Source: JAACFF01 sp963807975 (lineage in GTDB: Bacteria > Chloroflexota > Anaerolineae > Promineifilales > Promineifilaceae). From it: 64,000 nucleotides of DNA. The stretch covers positions 2,542,001 through 2,606,000 of the forward strand of contig CAWEDV010000001.1 of the NCBI GenBank assembly GCA_963807975.1. Direction: 5' to 3'. The notes beneath the pieces were generated by a model. The model searched no databases. It was not told where the DNA came from and worked only from the letters and a program-made list of their open reading frames with translations. Shown in pieces: positions 44,447-52,801 of the stretch; positions within the stretch are counted from its first letter, which is position 1; each line of letters begins with the position of its first letter. Both the position numbers and the translations under genes were made by a program.

Positions 44447-45865
44447 ATGAGATCGAGAATTGCCCCTCACCTTCTTCTGCTATTAACCGCTCTGTTGCTG
44501 CTTGTCGGCGCTATCAGTCTGGGTGCAGCCCTTTACCTCTCAACCGAGAAATCCTATACCATCCTGGACCAGGATGAAGCCATCACCATTGAAGGTCGAC
44601 TACGCACGGTGGGCGAGGTCATTGACGCCGCAGAGATATCTCTGCGACCCGAGGATGTGGTAATCCCCAATTTCAAGGAAACGGCCGAGCCTGATATACC
44701 CATCCGCATTCAGCGCGCCCAGCCAGTCATGATCAATCTTCCCGACAGCTCGCGTACCATTTGGACGCAGCAGGAAAATGTACAGGCTGTGCTGACCGAA
44801 GCAGGTATACAACTGCAGCCCGGCCAAGAGCTGCACATTAATAATACTCCTGTGGCGCCCGAGGATTTGGCCCAGCAGCATGTACCAGCCGCCCTAGACA
44901 TCGTCCCGCGCGAAATAATGGTCACGATTGAAGACGGCAATGAGCGCAAAATGCTGGCAACCAGGGCAGAAACTGTTGCGGATGCTTTGCAGGAAGCGGG
45001 CATCCTTCTCGAAGCGGACGATAGCGTTGGGCCGGGACCAGGTACAATGTTGATAGATGGCCTCACAATCAACATCAGCCGGGCGCTGCCCTTGACCATC
45101 CAGGTCGACGGCCAAACTATGCAGGTAAAAAGCCGCTTCAATACTCCACTAGAAGTCTTGGCTGAAGCGGGCGTAGAATTGGGCGCTGCAGATTACACGT
45201 CCCCGGCTCCAGAGACAAATTTGCAGGCCGGCGACACCATTGAGATCATTCGCGTCACAGATGAGTTCCGCTTCGAAGATGAAGAGATCCCTTTTCAAAC
45301 GGTGTACCAACCGAGCGCCGATCTGGATCTGGACAGCAAGGCGGTCCTCAGCAGCGGAGCATCAGGAACGACTCGCCGGCGCTACAGGCTGCTGATCGAG
45401 AACGGGGTGCAAATTGGCGAAGAATTGGAAGAAGAGTGGGTTGATGTGCAACCGGTAAATCAGGTGATCGGCTATGGCACCAAGATCAACACCGGTATGG
45501 TCGACACGCCGGAAGGGCCGCGCGAATATTGGCGCGTGGTGCGCATGCGGGTCACGGCCTATACCGCTGCTAGTTCAGGCAAGGCACCCGATCATCCCAC
45601 CTACGGCATCACAGCCAGCGGCGTCATGGCCGGCACAGGCGTCGTCGCCGTTGATCCCAATGTGGTCCCCTTTCGCTCCGAAGTCTATGTCCCTGATTAT
45701 GGCATTGGCTTTGTCGGCGATACCGGCGGCGGCGTCAAAGGGCGCTGGATCGATCTAGGATATGATAAAGATGAGTTAGTCGCCTGGAATGGGTATACGG
45801 ATGTTTATTACCTAACGCCCGTTCCGGAAAATATCAATTACCTGCTGCCCGAAGTGCTGCCCTAA
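44447..45865 (+). CDS. G5/3D-domain cell-wall protein with DUF348 repeats (YabE-like)
   Basis: A 472-residue exported protein with an uncleaved or cleaved N-terminal hydrophobic segment. Three ubiquitin-like DUF348 repeats follow (ITIEGRLRTVGEVIDAAEI, VQAVLTEAGIQLQPGQE, VADALQEAGILLEADD and a related fourth segment). A G5 domain (EEIPFQTVYQPSADLD) comes next. The C-terminal 3D domain has VAVDPNVVPF, GDTGGGVKG and WIDLG with the three conserved aspartates, as in Bacillus YabE and resuscitation-promoting-factor-like proteins that remodel peptidoglycan. The yabE-like gene directly before rsmA mirrors Firmicutes gene order. There is no Shine-Dalgarno sequence, because the SRP RNA terminator ends two bases upstream. 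Confidence 0.92.
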   Translation: MRSRIAPHLLLLLTALLLLVGAISLGAALYLSTEKSYTILDQDEAITIEGRLRTVGEVIDAAEISLRPEDVVIPNFKETAEPDIPIRIQRAQPVMINLPDSSRTIWTQQENVQAVLTEAGIQLQPGQELHINNTPVAPEDLAQQHVPAALDIVPREIMVTIEDGNERKMLATRAETVADALQEAGILLEADDSVGPGPGTMLIDGLTINISRALPLTIQVDGQTMQVKSRFNTPLEVLAEAGVELGAADYTSPAPETNLQAGDTIEIIRVTDEFRFEDEEIPFQTVYQPSADLDLDSKAVLSSGASGTTRRRYRLLIENGVQIGEELEEEWVDVQPVNQVIGYGTKINTGMVDTPEGPREYWRVVRMRVTAYTAASSGKAPDHPTYGITASGVMAGTGVVAVDPNVVPFRSEVYVPDYGIGFVGDTGGGVKGRWIDLGYDKDELVAWNGYTDVYYLTPVPENINYLLPEVLP

Positions 45866-45867
45866 CC

Positions 45868-46680
45868 ATGAATGCAATGCACCCTAAAAAAATCCTGGCC
45901 CATTACGACCTGGCCCCAAAGAGAAGTCTGGGACAAAACTTTCTCTTTGACGAAAATGTGCTGGCCCAGATTGTGAATGCTGCCGCAGTAGATGAGCAGG
46001 ATGAAATCTTGGAAATTGGGCCTGGCCTGGGCTCCCTGTCACGGCAGTTAGCCAAACGTGCGCGGCGGGTTGTGGCCGTGGAATTGGACGATCGCTTCCT
46101 ACCCATCTTGCATACGGAGTTGGTGGATTTTGAGAATGTCGAGATCCTGCATGGGGACATTCTGGACCAGAATTTGGCTCAACTCTTTGCGGGAACCTAC
46201 AAAGTCGTAGCCAATGTGCCTTATTACATCACTGGGGCTATTTTGCGCTACCTATTGGGTGGCGACCACAAGCCATTCACCATCGTGCTCACGGTACAGA
46301 AAGAGGTAGCGGAGCGGATCACGGCCGTTCCGCCTCAGATGAGCTTACTGGCCGTTAGTGTGCAGTATTATGGGCAGGCACGGGTAATACGCACGGTTAA
46401 AGCGGGCGCATTTTGGCCGCGTCCCGAGGTCGATTCGGCCGTTGTCCAAATCGACCTCGATTCAAGCACCCTCTTTAATCCGGCCATGGAAACGAAATTC
46501 TTTAGAATTGTGCGCGCCGGATTCAGTCAGAAACGCAAGCAACTGCAAAAAAACCTACGTCAGCTTTGGCTAAACAAAGGCGAAGTGTCCGCACTCCTGG
46601 CGCGCGCGGGAATCGATGGCAGCAGACGGGCGCAAACGCTTTCGCTCGACGAATGGCGCGCTGTTACCCGCGAGTTTTAA
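45868..46680 (+). CDS. rsmA: 16S rRNA (adenine1518/1519-N6)-dimethyltransferase RsmA (KsgA)
   Basis: A 270-residue methyltransferase of normal length. PKRSLGQNFLFDENV is the family N-terminus, ILEIGPGLGSLSRQL is the SAM motif I, VVAVELDDRF is motif II, and ANVPYYITGAI is the NxPY catalytic motif IV. It dimethylates two adjacent adenines near the 3' end of 16S rRNA during 30S maturation. It begins two bases after the stop of the YabE-like gene and is probably co-transcribed with it. Confidence 0.97.
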   Translation: MNAMHPKKILAHYDLAPKRSLGQNFLFDENVLAQIVNAAAVDEQDEILEIGPGLGSLSRQLAKRARRVVAVELDDRFLPILHTELVDFENVEILHGDILDQNLAQLFAGTYKVVANVPYYITGAILRYLLGGDHKPFTIVLTVQKEVAERITAVPPQMSLLAVSVQYYGQARVIRTVKAGAFWPRPEVDSAVVQIDLDSSTLFNPAMETKFFRIVRAGFSQKRKQLQKNLRQLWLNKGEVSALLARAGIDGSRRAQTLSLDEWRAVTREF

Positions 46681-46761
46681 AACTCTCCAAACTCCTCTCC
46701 CTCATCATCTCTGTGAAAGTTTGCGGAAACTGGGTTTCTAGGCCTGTTCAGCAGTCAGATC

Positions 46762-46789
46762 TTGACAAAGCCGCCTAAGTTTGTATAAT
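46762..46789 (+). promoter_or_regulatory. Strong sigma-70-type promoter for the MFS-GntR operon
   Basis: TTGACA at 46762-46767 and TATAAT at 46784-46789 are both consensus and 16 bases apart, with an extended TG two bases before the -10. Initiation would fall a few bases into the operator at 46793. Confidence 0.88.
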
Positions 46790-46792
46790 GTC

Positions 46793-46815
46793 ATCAGGTC
46801 ATCATATGACCTGAT
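46793..46815. promoter_or_regulatory. Palindromic operator ATCAGGTCAT-CAT-ATGACCTGAT
   Basis: Perfect 10-base arms around a 3-base centre lie directly downstream of the -10 box and 13 bases before the MFS start codon. GntR-family regulators bind palindromes of GGT...ACC type, and the operon encodes one, so autoregulation is the simplest reading. Bound repressor would block initiation and clearance. Confidence 0.8.
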
Positions 46816-46828
46816 CAATAAGGCGAGT

Positions 46829-48130
46829 ATGCAGCCATCTTTAGTTCGGATCAAACGCAGCTATTTCCTGATCACAGCCATTACCTGGTTTTCAGTCGCC
46901 ATTCCCCTACCCATCTTTGTCTTGTACATGCAGGCGCGCGGCATCGATCTGTTCCAACTGGGAATCATAATGGGACTGTATTCTCTGGTTATTGTGCTTC
47001 TGGAACTTCCCACCGGCGGTTTGGCAGATGCGATTGGGCGTAAAACGGTCGCTTTGCTGGCCAATGGATTTGCACTTGTATCCGGCGTGGTGATGTTTTT
47101 TTCCTTTTCCTTTTGGGGCTTCTTGCTGGCCATGCTCCTCAACGGCATCGGGCGAGCACTCTCATCCGGCGCACTAGATGCCTGGTATGTTGATAGTTTG
47201 CAGGAAGCTGAGCCCGACGTCGATCTTCAGCCAGCGCTGGCCCAGGCAGGTACCGTAGCACTTTTATCGTTGGGTCTGGGCACCCTTGCCGGTGGTTTCT
47301 TACCTCAAATATTCAGTTGGCTGCCAGAAGAGGGGTCGGCTCTATTCTCACCCATGTCCACAACCATTATCCTCTCTACTACCTTGAGAATCATTTTAAT
47401 AGTTGTGATATTGTTGGCGGTACAGGAACAATCACGCCGAACTACGGAGGCTGGTGGCTGGCGTGCGCTGTACGAGGTTCCGCAAGTCGTGGGCGAGGCA
47501 CTGCAGCTCAGTAAAACAAACAGTACCCTCCTCTATCTCATGCTGATCACCTTGGTCGGCGGATTTGCCCTATCCGGTGTAGAAACCTTTTGGCAGCCCC
47601 GATTCGCCGAGATCATCGAAGGTGGCCAAAGCAGCAGTGGGATTTTCGGGGTCATTATGGCCATTAGTTTCCTGGCTGGGGTAGCCGGTAATCTCCTTTC
47701 AATTCCTTTAAGCAAACGGTTGGGCAAACGGTACACTCTGGTTGCCACACTGGCTCGCGGTGGTCAAGGGCTGGGCCTTCTACTGCTAGCTCTGGGAGGA
47801 TATCTCATCCCGGCGGCTTTTAGTTTCTGGTTCTTTTACTTGAACATGGGTCTGCAAAATTCTCCCCATGACACCCTGGTAAATGAAGAAATACCCGCCG
47901 AAAGGCGTTCGACAATGTTGTCTGTGCAATCTCTCGCCAGCTATATCGGTGGCTTCCTGGGCAGTGTTCTATTGGGGTTTATCGCCCAGCAGAACACAAT
48001 TAGCACAGCCTGGCTTGTGGCGGCTGCGCTAACAATGGTATCATTGCTGCTTTACAGAGGGGTGTCCAAGCATCGCAAACAAAGGGATCAGACCAATGCG
48101 CAAGAAGTCCCGATTCTCGATCACAGTTAA
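46829..48130 (+). CDS. MFS transporter
   Basis: A roughly 433-residue major-facilitator transporter with about 12 membrane helices. LQLGIIMGLYSLVIVLLELPTGGLADAIGRKTV contains the loop 2-3 motif GxLaDrxGRK in its GGLADAIGRKT form. The second half has an equivalent loop in PLSKRLGKRYTLV. The group includes drug and metabolite exporters. The open frame extends to 46781, but that would place the start inside the promoter-operator region; the ATG at 46829 follows the operator and an AAGGCGAG ribosome site. It overlaps the GntR gene by 35 bases. The presumed ligand of the regulator may be the transported compound. Confidence 0.9.
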   Translation: MQPSLVRIKRSYFLITAITWFSVAIPLPIFVLYMQARGIDLFQLGIIMGLYSLVIVLLELPTGGLADAIGRKTVALLANGFALVSGVVMFFSFSFWGFLLAMLLNGIGRALSSGALDAWYVDSLQEAEPDVDLQPALAQAGTVALLSLGLGTLAGGFLPQIFSWLPEEGSALFSPMSTTIILSTTLRIILIVVILLAVQEQSRRTTEAGGWRALYEVPQVVGEALQLSKTNSTLLYLMLITLVGGFALSGVETFWQPRFAEIIEGGQSSSGIFGVIMAISFLAGVAGNLLSIPLSKRLGKRYTLVATLARGGQGLGLLLLALGGYLIPAAFSFWFFYLNMGLQNSPHDTLVNEEIPAERRSTMLSVQSLASYIGGFLGSVLLGFIAQQNTISTAWLVAAALTMVSLLLYRGVSKHRKQRDQTNAQEVPILDHS

Positions 48131-48899
48131 GAAACAAACCCTGGCCGATCAAGTTGCTGAGGCCATAAGCGAAGGGATCCTATCTGGGGATTGGCAGCCA
48201 GGGGATGCGCTGCCGACTGAACCAGAATTGTCGCAAGAATTCGGAGTTAGCCGGGCTGTCGTACGTGATGCCACGCGGATGTTGGTTGCCCGGGGCCTGG
48301 TTGAAGCGCAGCACGGCCGTGGCGTGTTTGTTACTGAATCGCAAACGAAAGCCCTTAATGATGCCTTGCTCTTGGCCCTGCGCCGCAGCGGTGCCACCGT
48401 CTGGGATGTGGAGCAGTTCGAGCAAATGGTCTTCCCTGAAGTATGCGCCCTGGCAGCAATCGAAGCAGCCGCCGTTGAAATCACTCAAATCGAACAACTG
48501 GCAAAGGAGTATATTGAGGTCTTTTCCAAAACAACAGAGCAGTATTGGCACGACGAGCAATCAATCCCCGCGGTTGAATCCGCGGCCAACCGCCACGCCT
48601 TTCTATCATTTATTCAAGCCATTTTTACTGCCACCCATAATGGAGTATGGCAGCTTCTTGCAGGGCCAGTTTTACAGCTGCGCAGCACACGTAATTGGGA
48701 AGTTCAGGGATTGACCGCCCAAACCATAATTACAAAAGAGCGTGACTTCTTGACCAAGGTGGTGGAAGCTATTTCCAGCGGCGATCCAGAATTCGCCCGC
48801 ACTGTAGTTAAGGATCTCATGCAGCTTCCATCGGAAGCCATAGAGGCCATGCGCCAGACCACGATAGGTGAAACGACCCATATACGCCTAGGGGAGTAA
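48096..48899 (+). CDS. GntR-family transcriptional regulator (FadR/FCD-like)
   Basis: A 267-residue regulator. The N-terminal GntR winged helix (about residues 12-75) has LADQVAEAISEGILSGDWQPGDALP, TEPELSQEFGVSRAVVRDATRML and GLVEAQHGRGVFV. The C-terminal domain is all-helical and matches the FCD group in layout, for binding an organic-acid-like effector. The start lies inside the MFS coding region, so translation is coupled. The palindrome before the MFS gene is the likely target. Confidence 0.92.
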   Translation: MRKKSRFSITVKKQTLADQVAEAISEGILSGDWQPGDALPTEPELSQEFGVSRAVVRDATRMLVARGLVEAQHGRGVFVTESQTKALNDALLLALRRSGATVWDVEQFEQMVFPEVCALAAIEAAAVEITQIEQLAKEYIEVFSKTTEQYWHDEQSIPAVESAANRHAFLSFIQAIFTATHNGVWQLLAGPVLQLRSTRNWEVQGLTAQTIITKERDFLTKVVEAISSGDPEFARTVVKDLMQLPSEAIEAMRQTTIGETTHIRLGE

Positions 48900-48962
48900 G
48901 CAAGCTGAGGCGTTTAGTCTGTCCAATCAATAAAAAAACTAAGTTATTATAAGAACATCAAT

Positions 48963-49520
48963 ATGAAATCAACTGCAGTAAGAGTATCTGTTTATATCGG
49001 CGCCAGCCTGGATGGATTCATTGCCCGTCCAGATGGGGATATCGCCTGGCTGAACGAAGCAGAGCCACCTGAAGGGGGCGATGATCTTGGCTACGGAGAA
49101 TTATACAACGCCGTCGATGCCCTGGTATTGGGCCGGGGAACATTTGAGAAAGTAATGGAATTCGACTGGCCTTACGGATCGAAGCCGCTGATTGTCTTGA
49201 GCAAGAGCTTGAAGGAAGTGCCGGAAAAGCTGCGTAATTCGGTCAGGATAGACAGATCCGAACCACAAGAATTATTAGATAAACTTGCCCAAGCTGGAGT
49301 CAAACATATCTATCTGGACGGGGGCAAGGTCATCCAATCTTTTTTGCGTGAAGGTTTGGTAGACGATATGACTTTGACGACCATCCCCGTTCTGATTGGA
49401 GACGGGATACCTCTGTTTGGCAGCCTTGAAGAAGATATCAAATTAGACTTGCTTGAATCCCGATCCTGGGCCAATGGCTTCGTGCAGTCGAAATATCAAG
49501 TGAGGTTGCGCCAGGAGTGA
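48963..49520 (+). CDS. Dihydrofolate reductase family protein (RibD C-terminal domain-like)
   Basis: A 185-residue protein of the DHFR/RibD-C superfamily, YyaP/YwjB type: VYIGASLDGFIARPDGDIAWL at the N-terminus, DALVLGRGTFEKVMEF, KPLIVLSKS, and IYLDGGKVIQSFLREGLVDDMTLTTIPVLIGDG. These proteins bind NADPH; few have a proven substrate and they are not the essential folate enzyme. Its last 25 bases overlap the end of the convergent biotin carboxylase gene. Confidence 0.92.
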   Translation: MKSTAVRVSVYIGASLDGFIARPDGDIAWLNEAEPPEGGDDLGYGELYNAVDALVLGRGTFEKVMEFDWPYGSKPLIVLSKSLKEVPEKLRNSVRIDRSEPQELLDKLAQAGVKHIYLDGGKVIQSFLREGLVDDMTLTTIPVLIGDGIPLFGSLEEDIKLDLLESRSWANGFVQSKYQVRLRQE

Positions 49521-51004
49521 AGATCACTCCAGGGATTGGCTTGAGCGGCCGATTCGCCAGCGAGCTTGCTCGATCCACTTCCTTTGCCCCCTGACTGTAG
49601 ATATTCAAATACGGCCACAGCCAACAACGCCTCCTCGGACATGGCTTGCGGCGCAGTCCAACCAGCCATGTGTTGCTCTAGAAAATTGGTTGCCGTGTTT
49701 CCGGCCAAAAAATGGGGTTCGGCAAGAATATCTAGCAGGTAAGGAATATTGGTCGTCACGCCCAGGATGACTGTTTCTCGTAAAGCTTTTACCATTTTGC
49801 GCACAGCTTCGTCCCGGTTGTGCCCCCAGGTAATTACTTTGGCCAGCATGGGATCATAATAGGGCGTTATATCAGCCCCCGTTTCCAGGCCATCGTCGAC
49901 GCGAATGCCGGGACCGGCTGCAGGCCGGTAAAGCACCAATTTCCCAATCGAGGGCAAAAAAAGATTGGCCGGATCCTCAGCATAGATGCGGCACTCGAGT
50001 GCATGCCCACGCCGGTTTATCTCTTCCTGCGTAAAGGGCAGCGCTTCACCAGCAGCGATACGGATCTGCCAGGTAACGAGGTCCAGACCGGTGAGCAGTT
50101 CCGTCACCGGGTGTTCGACCTGCAGGCGCGTGTTCATTTCCAAAAAATAGAAACGACCGTTTTCGTCGACAATAAATTCCACCGTGCCCGCGTTTTCATA
50201 CCCCGCAGCTTGGGCCAGGCGCACAGCAGCAGCAGCCATTTCCTGTCGCAGTCCCTCATCCATGATCACCGGTGCCGGGCTTTCCTCAATGATCTTCTGG
50301 TGGCGGCGCTGCACGGAACACTCTCGCTCGAAGAGATGCAGCAGGTTACCATGCTGGTCGCCCAGCACTTGAATCTCCACATGGTGGATCTGGCGATAGA
50401 ATTTTTCAACGAGGATATGGTCGTCGCCAAAAGAAGATTGGGCCTCGCCGCGCGCCATCTGTAGAGCGCCGGAAAATTCTTGTGCAGACTCGACCACACG
50501 CATACCCTTGCCACCCCCACCAGCGCTGGCCTTAATAAGCACGGGGAAACCCATAGCGGCTGCGCCTGCCATAAGCTCCTCTTCATCCATACCAGCGCCA
50601 TCCAGTCCAGGCACAACAGGCACGCCGGCGGCTTGAGCCAGGACACGTGCTTCCGCCTTGCTGCCCAAGCTGCGCATGGCCTCGGTGCTGGGGCCGATGA
50701 AAGTAATACCCTGCTTGGCACACGCGGAAGCGAAACCCGGATTCTCACTAAGAAAGCCATACCCCGCGTGGATAGCGTCGGCACCGCTGCGCATCGCAAT
50801 ATCCAATATCACCTCTTGATTGAGATAGGTATCGGCAGCGGTCAAACCATCCAGGGCATAGCTCTCATCAGCGAGTTTTACCCAAGCCGAACCGGCATCG
50901 ACTTCAGAGTAAATGGCAAGCGCGACTATGTCTAGTTCACGGCAGGCGAGAATGATGCGGCGGGCGATTTCACCCCGATTGACGATGAGAATCTTATTGA
51001 ACAT
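49496..51004 (-). CDS. Biotin carboxylase subunit (acyl-CoA carboxylase alpha type without a biotin domain)
   Basis: A 502-residue biotin carboxylase: MFNKILIVNRGEIARRII start, GYGFLSENPGFA, ATP-grasp Gly-loop KASAGGGGKGMRVV, ECSVQRRHQKIIEESPAP, and FLEMNTRLQVEHPVTEL. The protein continues about 50 residues past AccC length and ends in SDLHSWRNLT, like the junction that leads to the BT and biotinyl domains in methylcrotonyl- or propionyl-CoA carboxylase alpha chains. Those last two domains are absent. Either a separate biotin carrier exists elsewhere or the gene was cut where the DHFR gene now begins. It is third in an operon after a LiuC-like hydratase and an AAC(3)-like protein, which favours leucine or acyl-CoA catabolism. 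Confidence 0.92.
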   Translation of the reverse strand: MFNKILIVNRGEIARRIILACRELDIVALAIYSEVDAGSAWVKLADESYALDGLTAADTYLNQEVILDIAMRSGADAIHAGYGFLSENPGFASACAKQGITFIGPSTEAMRSLGSKAEARVLAQAAGVPVVPGLDGAGMDEEELMAGAAAMGFPVLIKASAGGGGKGMRVVESAQEFSGALQMARGEAQSSFGDDHILVEKFYRQIHHVEIQVLGDQHGNLLHLFERECSVQRRHQKIIEESPAPVIMDEGLRQEMAAAAVRLAQAAGYENAGTVEFIVDENGRFYFLEMNTRLQVEHPVTELLTGLDLVTWQIRIAAGEALPFTQEEINRRGHALECRIYAEDPANLFLPSIGKLVLYRPAAGPGIRVDDGLETGADITPYYDPMLAKVITWGHNRDEAVRKMVKALRETVILGVTTNIPYLLDILAEPHFLAGNTATNFLEQHMAGWTAPQAMSEEALLAVAVFEYLQSGGKGSGSSKLAGESAAQANPWSDLHSWRNLT

Positions 51005-51038
51005 AGTTCCTGATTTTAGCGCTAGCTAAGGTTAGCCG

Positions 51039-51860
51039 CTACTTAATCTCTGTCTTTTTCCTGTTATCCATCAGCCACTGCTGGGCGAAATCAACGGCCG
51101 TCGGTTGGTGCATCAGACGACATTGAGCGGCCCCAATTTTCCCCAATGTTACCGAAGATGTTTGCTCAAAATTAGAGCCTATTGGGGCAAACAGGTCGTC
51201 ATCCCAATCCACGTCGTCATATCGCTTCCAAATCTTTTCTCCACCTTCTTTCCAGGGCACGCCTTGACGAAACAAAGGCGGATTGGGAACACGATATTCA
51301 GCCAGATGAAAGGAGGTGTTGCGATCATAACCGACGCCTAAGAGCAGGATGAAACCATCCAAATCGTAAATGCGGGCCAAAGGCGACTGTTCGCCCAGGG
51401 AATTCTCTAAGGTATGGTCAGCCGTGACAAAGGTGGCATTTTGGCCCCAAGCAGCGAAAGACACCTGTGGGTGAGCGCTGCGTAAGACGTCAGGCCAAGT
51501 CCTGAATAATTCAGCAATACGACCCATTTGCCGGGTCGGCGTCAATTGTGGATCAAAAGTTGGCATGGTTTCCCGGACGGTATCATGCCACTCCTTTGGA
51601 ATAGGTGGATTTTCCCAATGCGCAGGATCGGATAAATCGGCCGAATGTGCGGGCATTACCAGGGTTCCCTCTGGGGTTAGCACATTCATCAGCGCTTGAA
51701 TGACAGGCACAGGCCCACCATTGACCCAGCCGATACGGCTCATGGAGCTGTGAACGAGCAGAACCATACCTTCTTTTATCCCCAGACGGCGCAATTCTGC
51801 GCTGATGCTTTTTAGGGTGCCCGGTTGGGAAACTATTTCGATTGATTTTGCTTCGCTCAT
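51039..51860 (-). CDS. AAC(3)-family N-acetyltransferase
   Basis: A 273-residue protein of the aminoglycoside 3-N-acetyltransferase (Antibiotic_NAT) fold: GMVLLVHSSMSRIGWVNGGP, TLVMPAHSADLSDP, SAHPQVSFAAWG with the catalytic His region, and LLGVGYDRNTSFHLAEYR. The family acetylates amino groups using acetyl-CoA. Some members give gentamicin-type resistance, others (YokD-like, FrbF-like) have metabolic roles. Setting inside a CoA-enzyme operon suggests a metabolic substrate, but resistance cannot be excluded from sequence. Spacing is 34 bases to the carboxylase and 51 to the hydratase. Confidence 0.92.
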   Translation of the reverse strand: MSEAKSIEIVSQPGTLKSISAELRRLGIKEGMVLLVHSSMSRIGWVNGGPVPVIQALMNVLTPEGTLVMPAHSADLSDPAHWENPPIPKEWHDTVRETMPTFDPQLTPTRQMGRIAELFRTWPDVLRSAHPQVSFAAWGQNATFVTADHTLENSLGEQSPLARIYDLDGFILLLGVGYDRNTSFHLAEYRVPNPPLFRQGVPWKEGGEKIWKRYDDVDWDDDLFAPIGSNFEQTSSVTLGKIGAAQCRLMHQPTAVDFAQQWLMDNRKKTEIK

Positions 51861-51911
51861 TCTTTCTTCCGAATTTTGACGATATGGATCAAGGACCCAA
51901 CTGTTTCTGGT

Positions 51912-52712
51912 TTAGACTGTTTCTTGCCAATATGGCTTCCGCTTTTCGAGAAAGGCGTTCATCCCTTCCCGCCCTTCCTCGCTGGCCCGTCGCTGGGCGA
52001 TCAGGTTGGCAGTATACTCTCGTGTTTCGCGCGTTGGCCTCTTGGCCACATATTGAATCAGTTTCTTGGCTGCGGCCTGGGCGCCGGGCGCCGCTTGCAA
52101 AAGCTGCTCTACATACTCAATCACCTGTTCGTCCAACTGCTCATGGGACACAACATGCTGCACCAGGCCAATTTTCTGGGCGCGCAGGGCATCAAAGCGT
52201 TCGCCGGTGAGAAATAATTCACGGCCGTTGCCTTCCCCAATCTTGGCCAGCACAAAGGGAGAGATGACCGCCGGTAAAAGGCCCAGGCGAACTTCGCTGA
52301 GGCCAAAACGGGCCATTTCCGAGGCCACAGTGATATCACAACAGCTCACCAGGCCCACGCCGCCGCCTATGGTCGCTCCATTGATGCGGCCAACCACTGG
52401 TTTGGGGCAATCATCGACAGCCTGCATCAAGTCAAAGATCGCTTCCCCACCTGCCACATTTTGGGCAATATCGAAATCGGCCGCGGCGCGCATATGCGTC
52501 AGATCAGCCCCGGCACAAAAAGAGCGCCCTTCCCCCGTCAGGACCACCACGCGTACATCATCTCGCTCAGGCAGTTCGCGGAAAATGGTTGTGAGACCAT
52601 GGATCATCTGCGGGGTCATGGCATTGTGCACCTGGGGCCGGTTCAAGATGACCCACAGCACGTCGTCATGAAGATCAAGCGCCAGATCAGGATATGTCGC
52701 TTCTATACTCAT
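51912..52712 (-). CDS. Enoyl-CoA hydratase, LiuC/methylglutaconyl-CoA hydratase-like
   Basis: A 266-residue crotonase. The oxyanion hole is FCAGADLTHM, the central motif is NGATIGGGVGLVSCCDI, and the catalytic Glu164 equivalent is present in FGLSEVRLGLLPAVISPFV. The Glu144 position is Gly, as in several LiuC-like proteins. The LSEVRLGLLPAVISPFV and TGERFDALRAQKIGLV segments closely match LiuC, the 3-methylglutaconyl-CoA hydratase of leucine breakdown, and the carboxylase in the same operon fits that pathway. It is the first gene of the operon. Unlike the crotonase at 2013, it looks catalytically competent. Confidence 0.9.
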   Translation of the reverse strand: MSIEATYPDLALDLHDDVLWVILNRPQVHNAMTPQMIHGLTTIFRELPERDDVRVVVLTGEGRSFCAGADLTHMRAAADFDIAQNVAGGEAIFDLMQAVDDCPKPVVGRINGATIGGGVGLVSCCDITVASEMARFGLSEVRLGLLPAVISPFVLAKIGEGNGRELFLTGERFDALRAQKIGLVQHVVSHEQLDEQVIEYVEQLLQAAPGAQAAAKKLIQYVAKRPTRETREYTANLIAQRRASEEGREGMNAFLEKRKPYWQETV

Positions 52713-52740
52713 AGCTTTCCTTCCTACCCATAAAACAAAA

Positions 52741-52771
52741 ACCCTCCCACCGTTAAAGTCGATGGGAGGGT
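52741..52771 (-). terminator. Rho-independent terminator of ftsH
   Basis: ACCCTCCCA pairs with TGGGAGGGT around a 13-base loop, with an A-rich tract to its left (52732-52740). On the minus strand this is a GC stem followed by a U run, 30 bases past the ftsH stop. The LiuC-like gene starts just beyond it. Confidence 0.88.
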
Positions 52772-52801
52772 ATTATATATGAGGCTTGATGAGCGCGGGA
52801 A

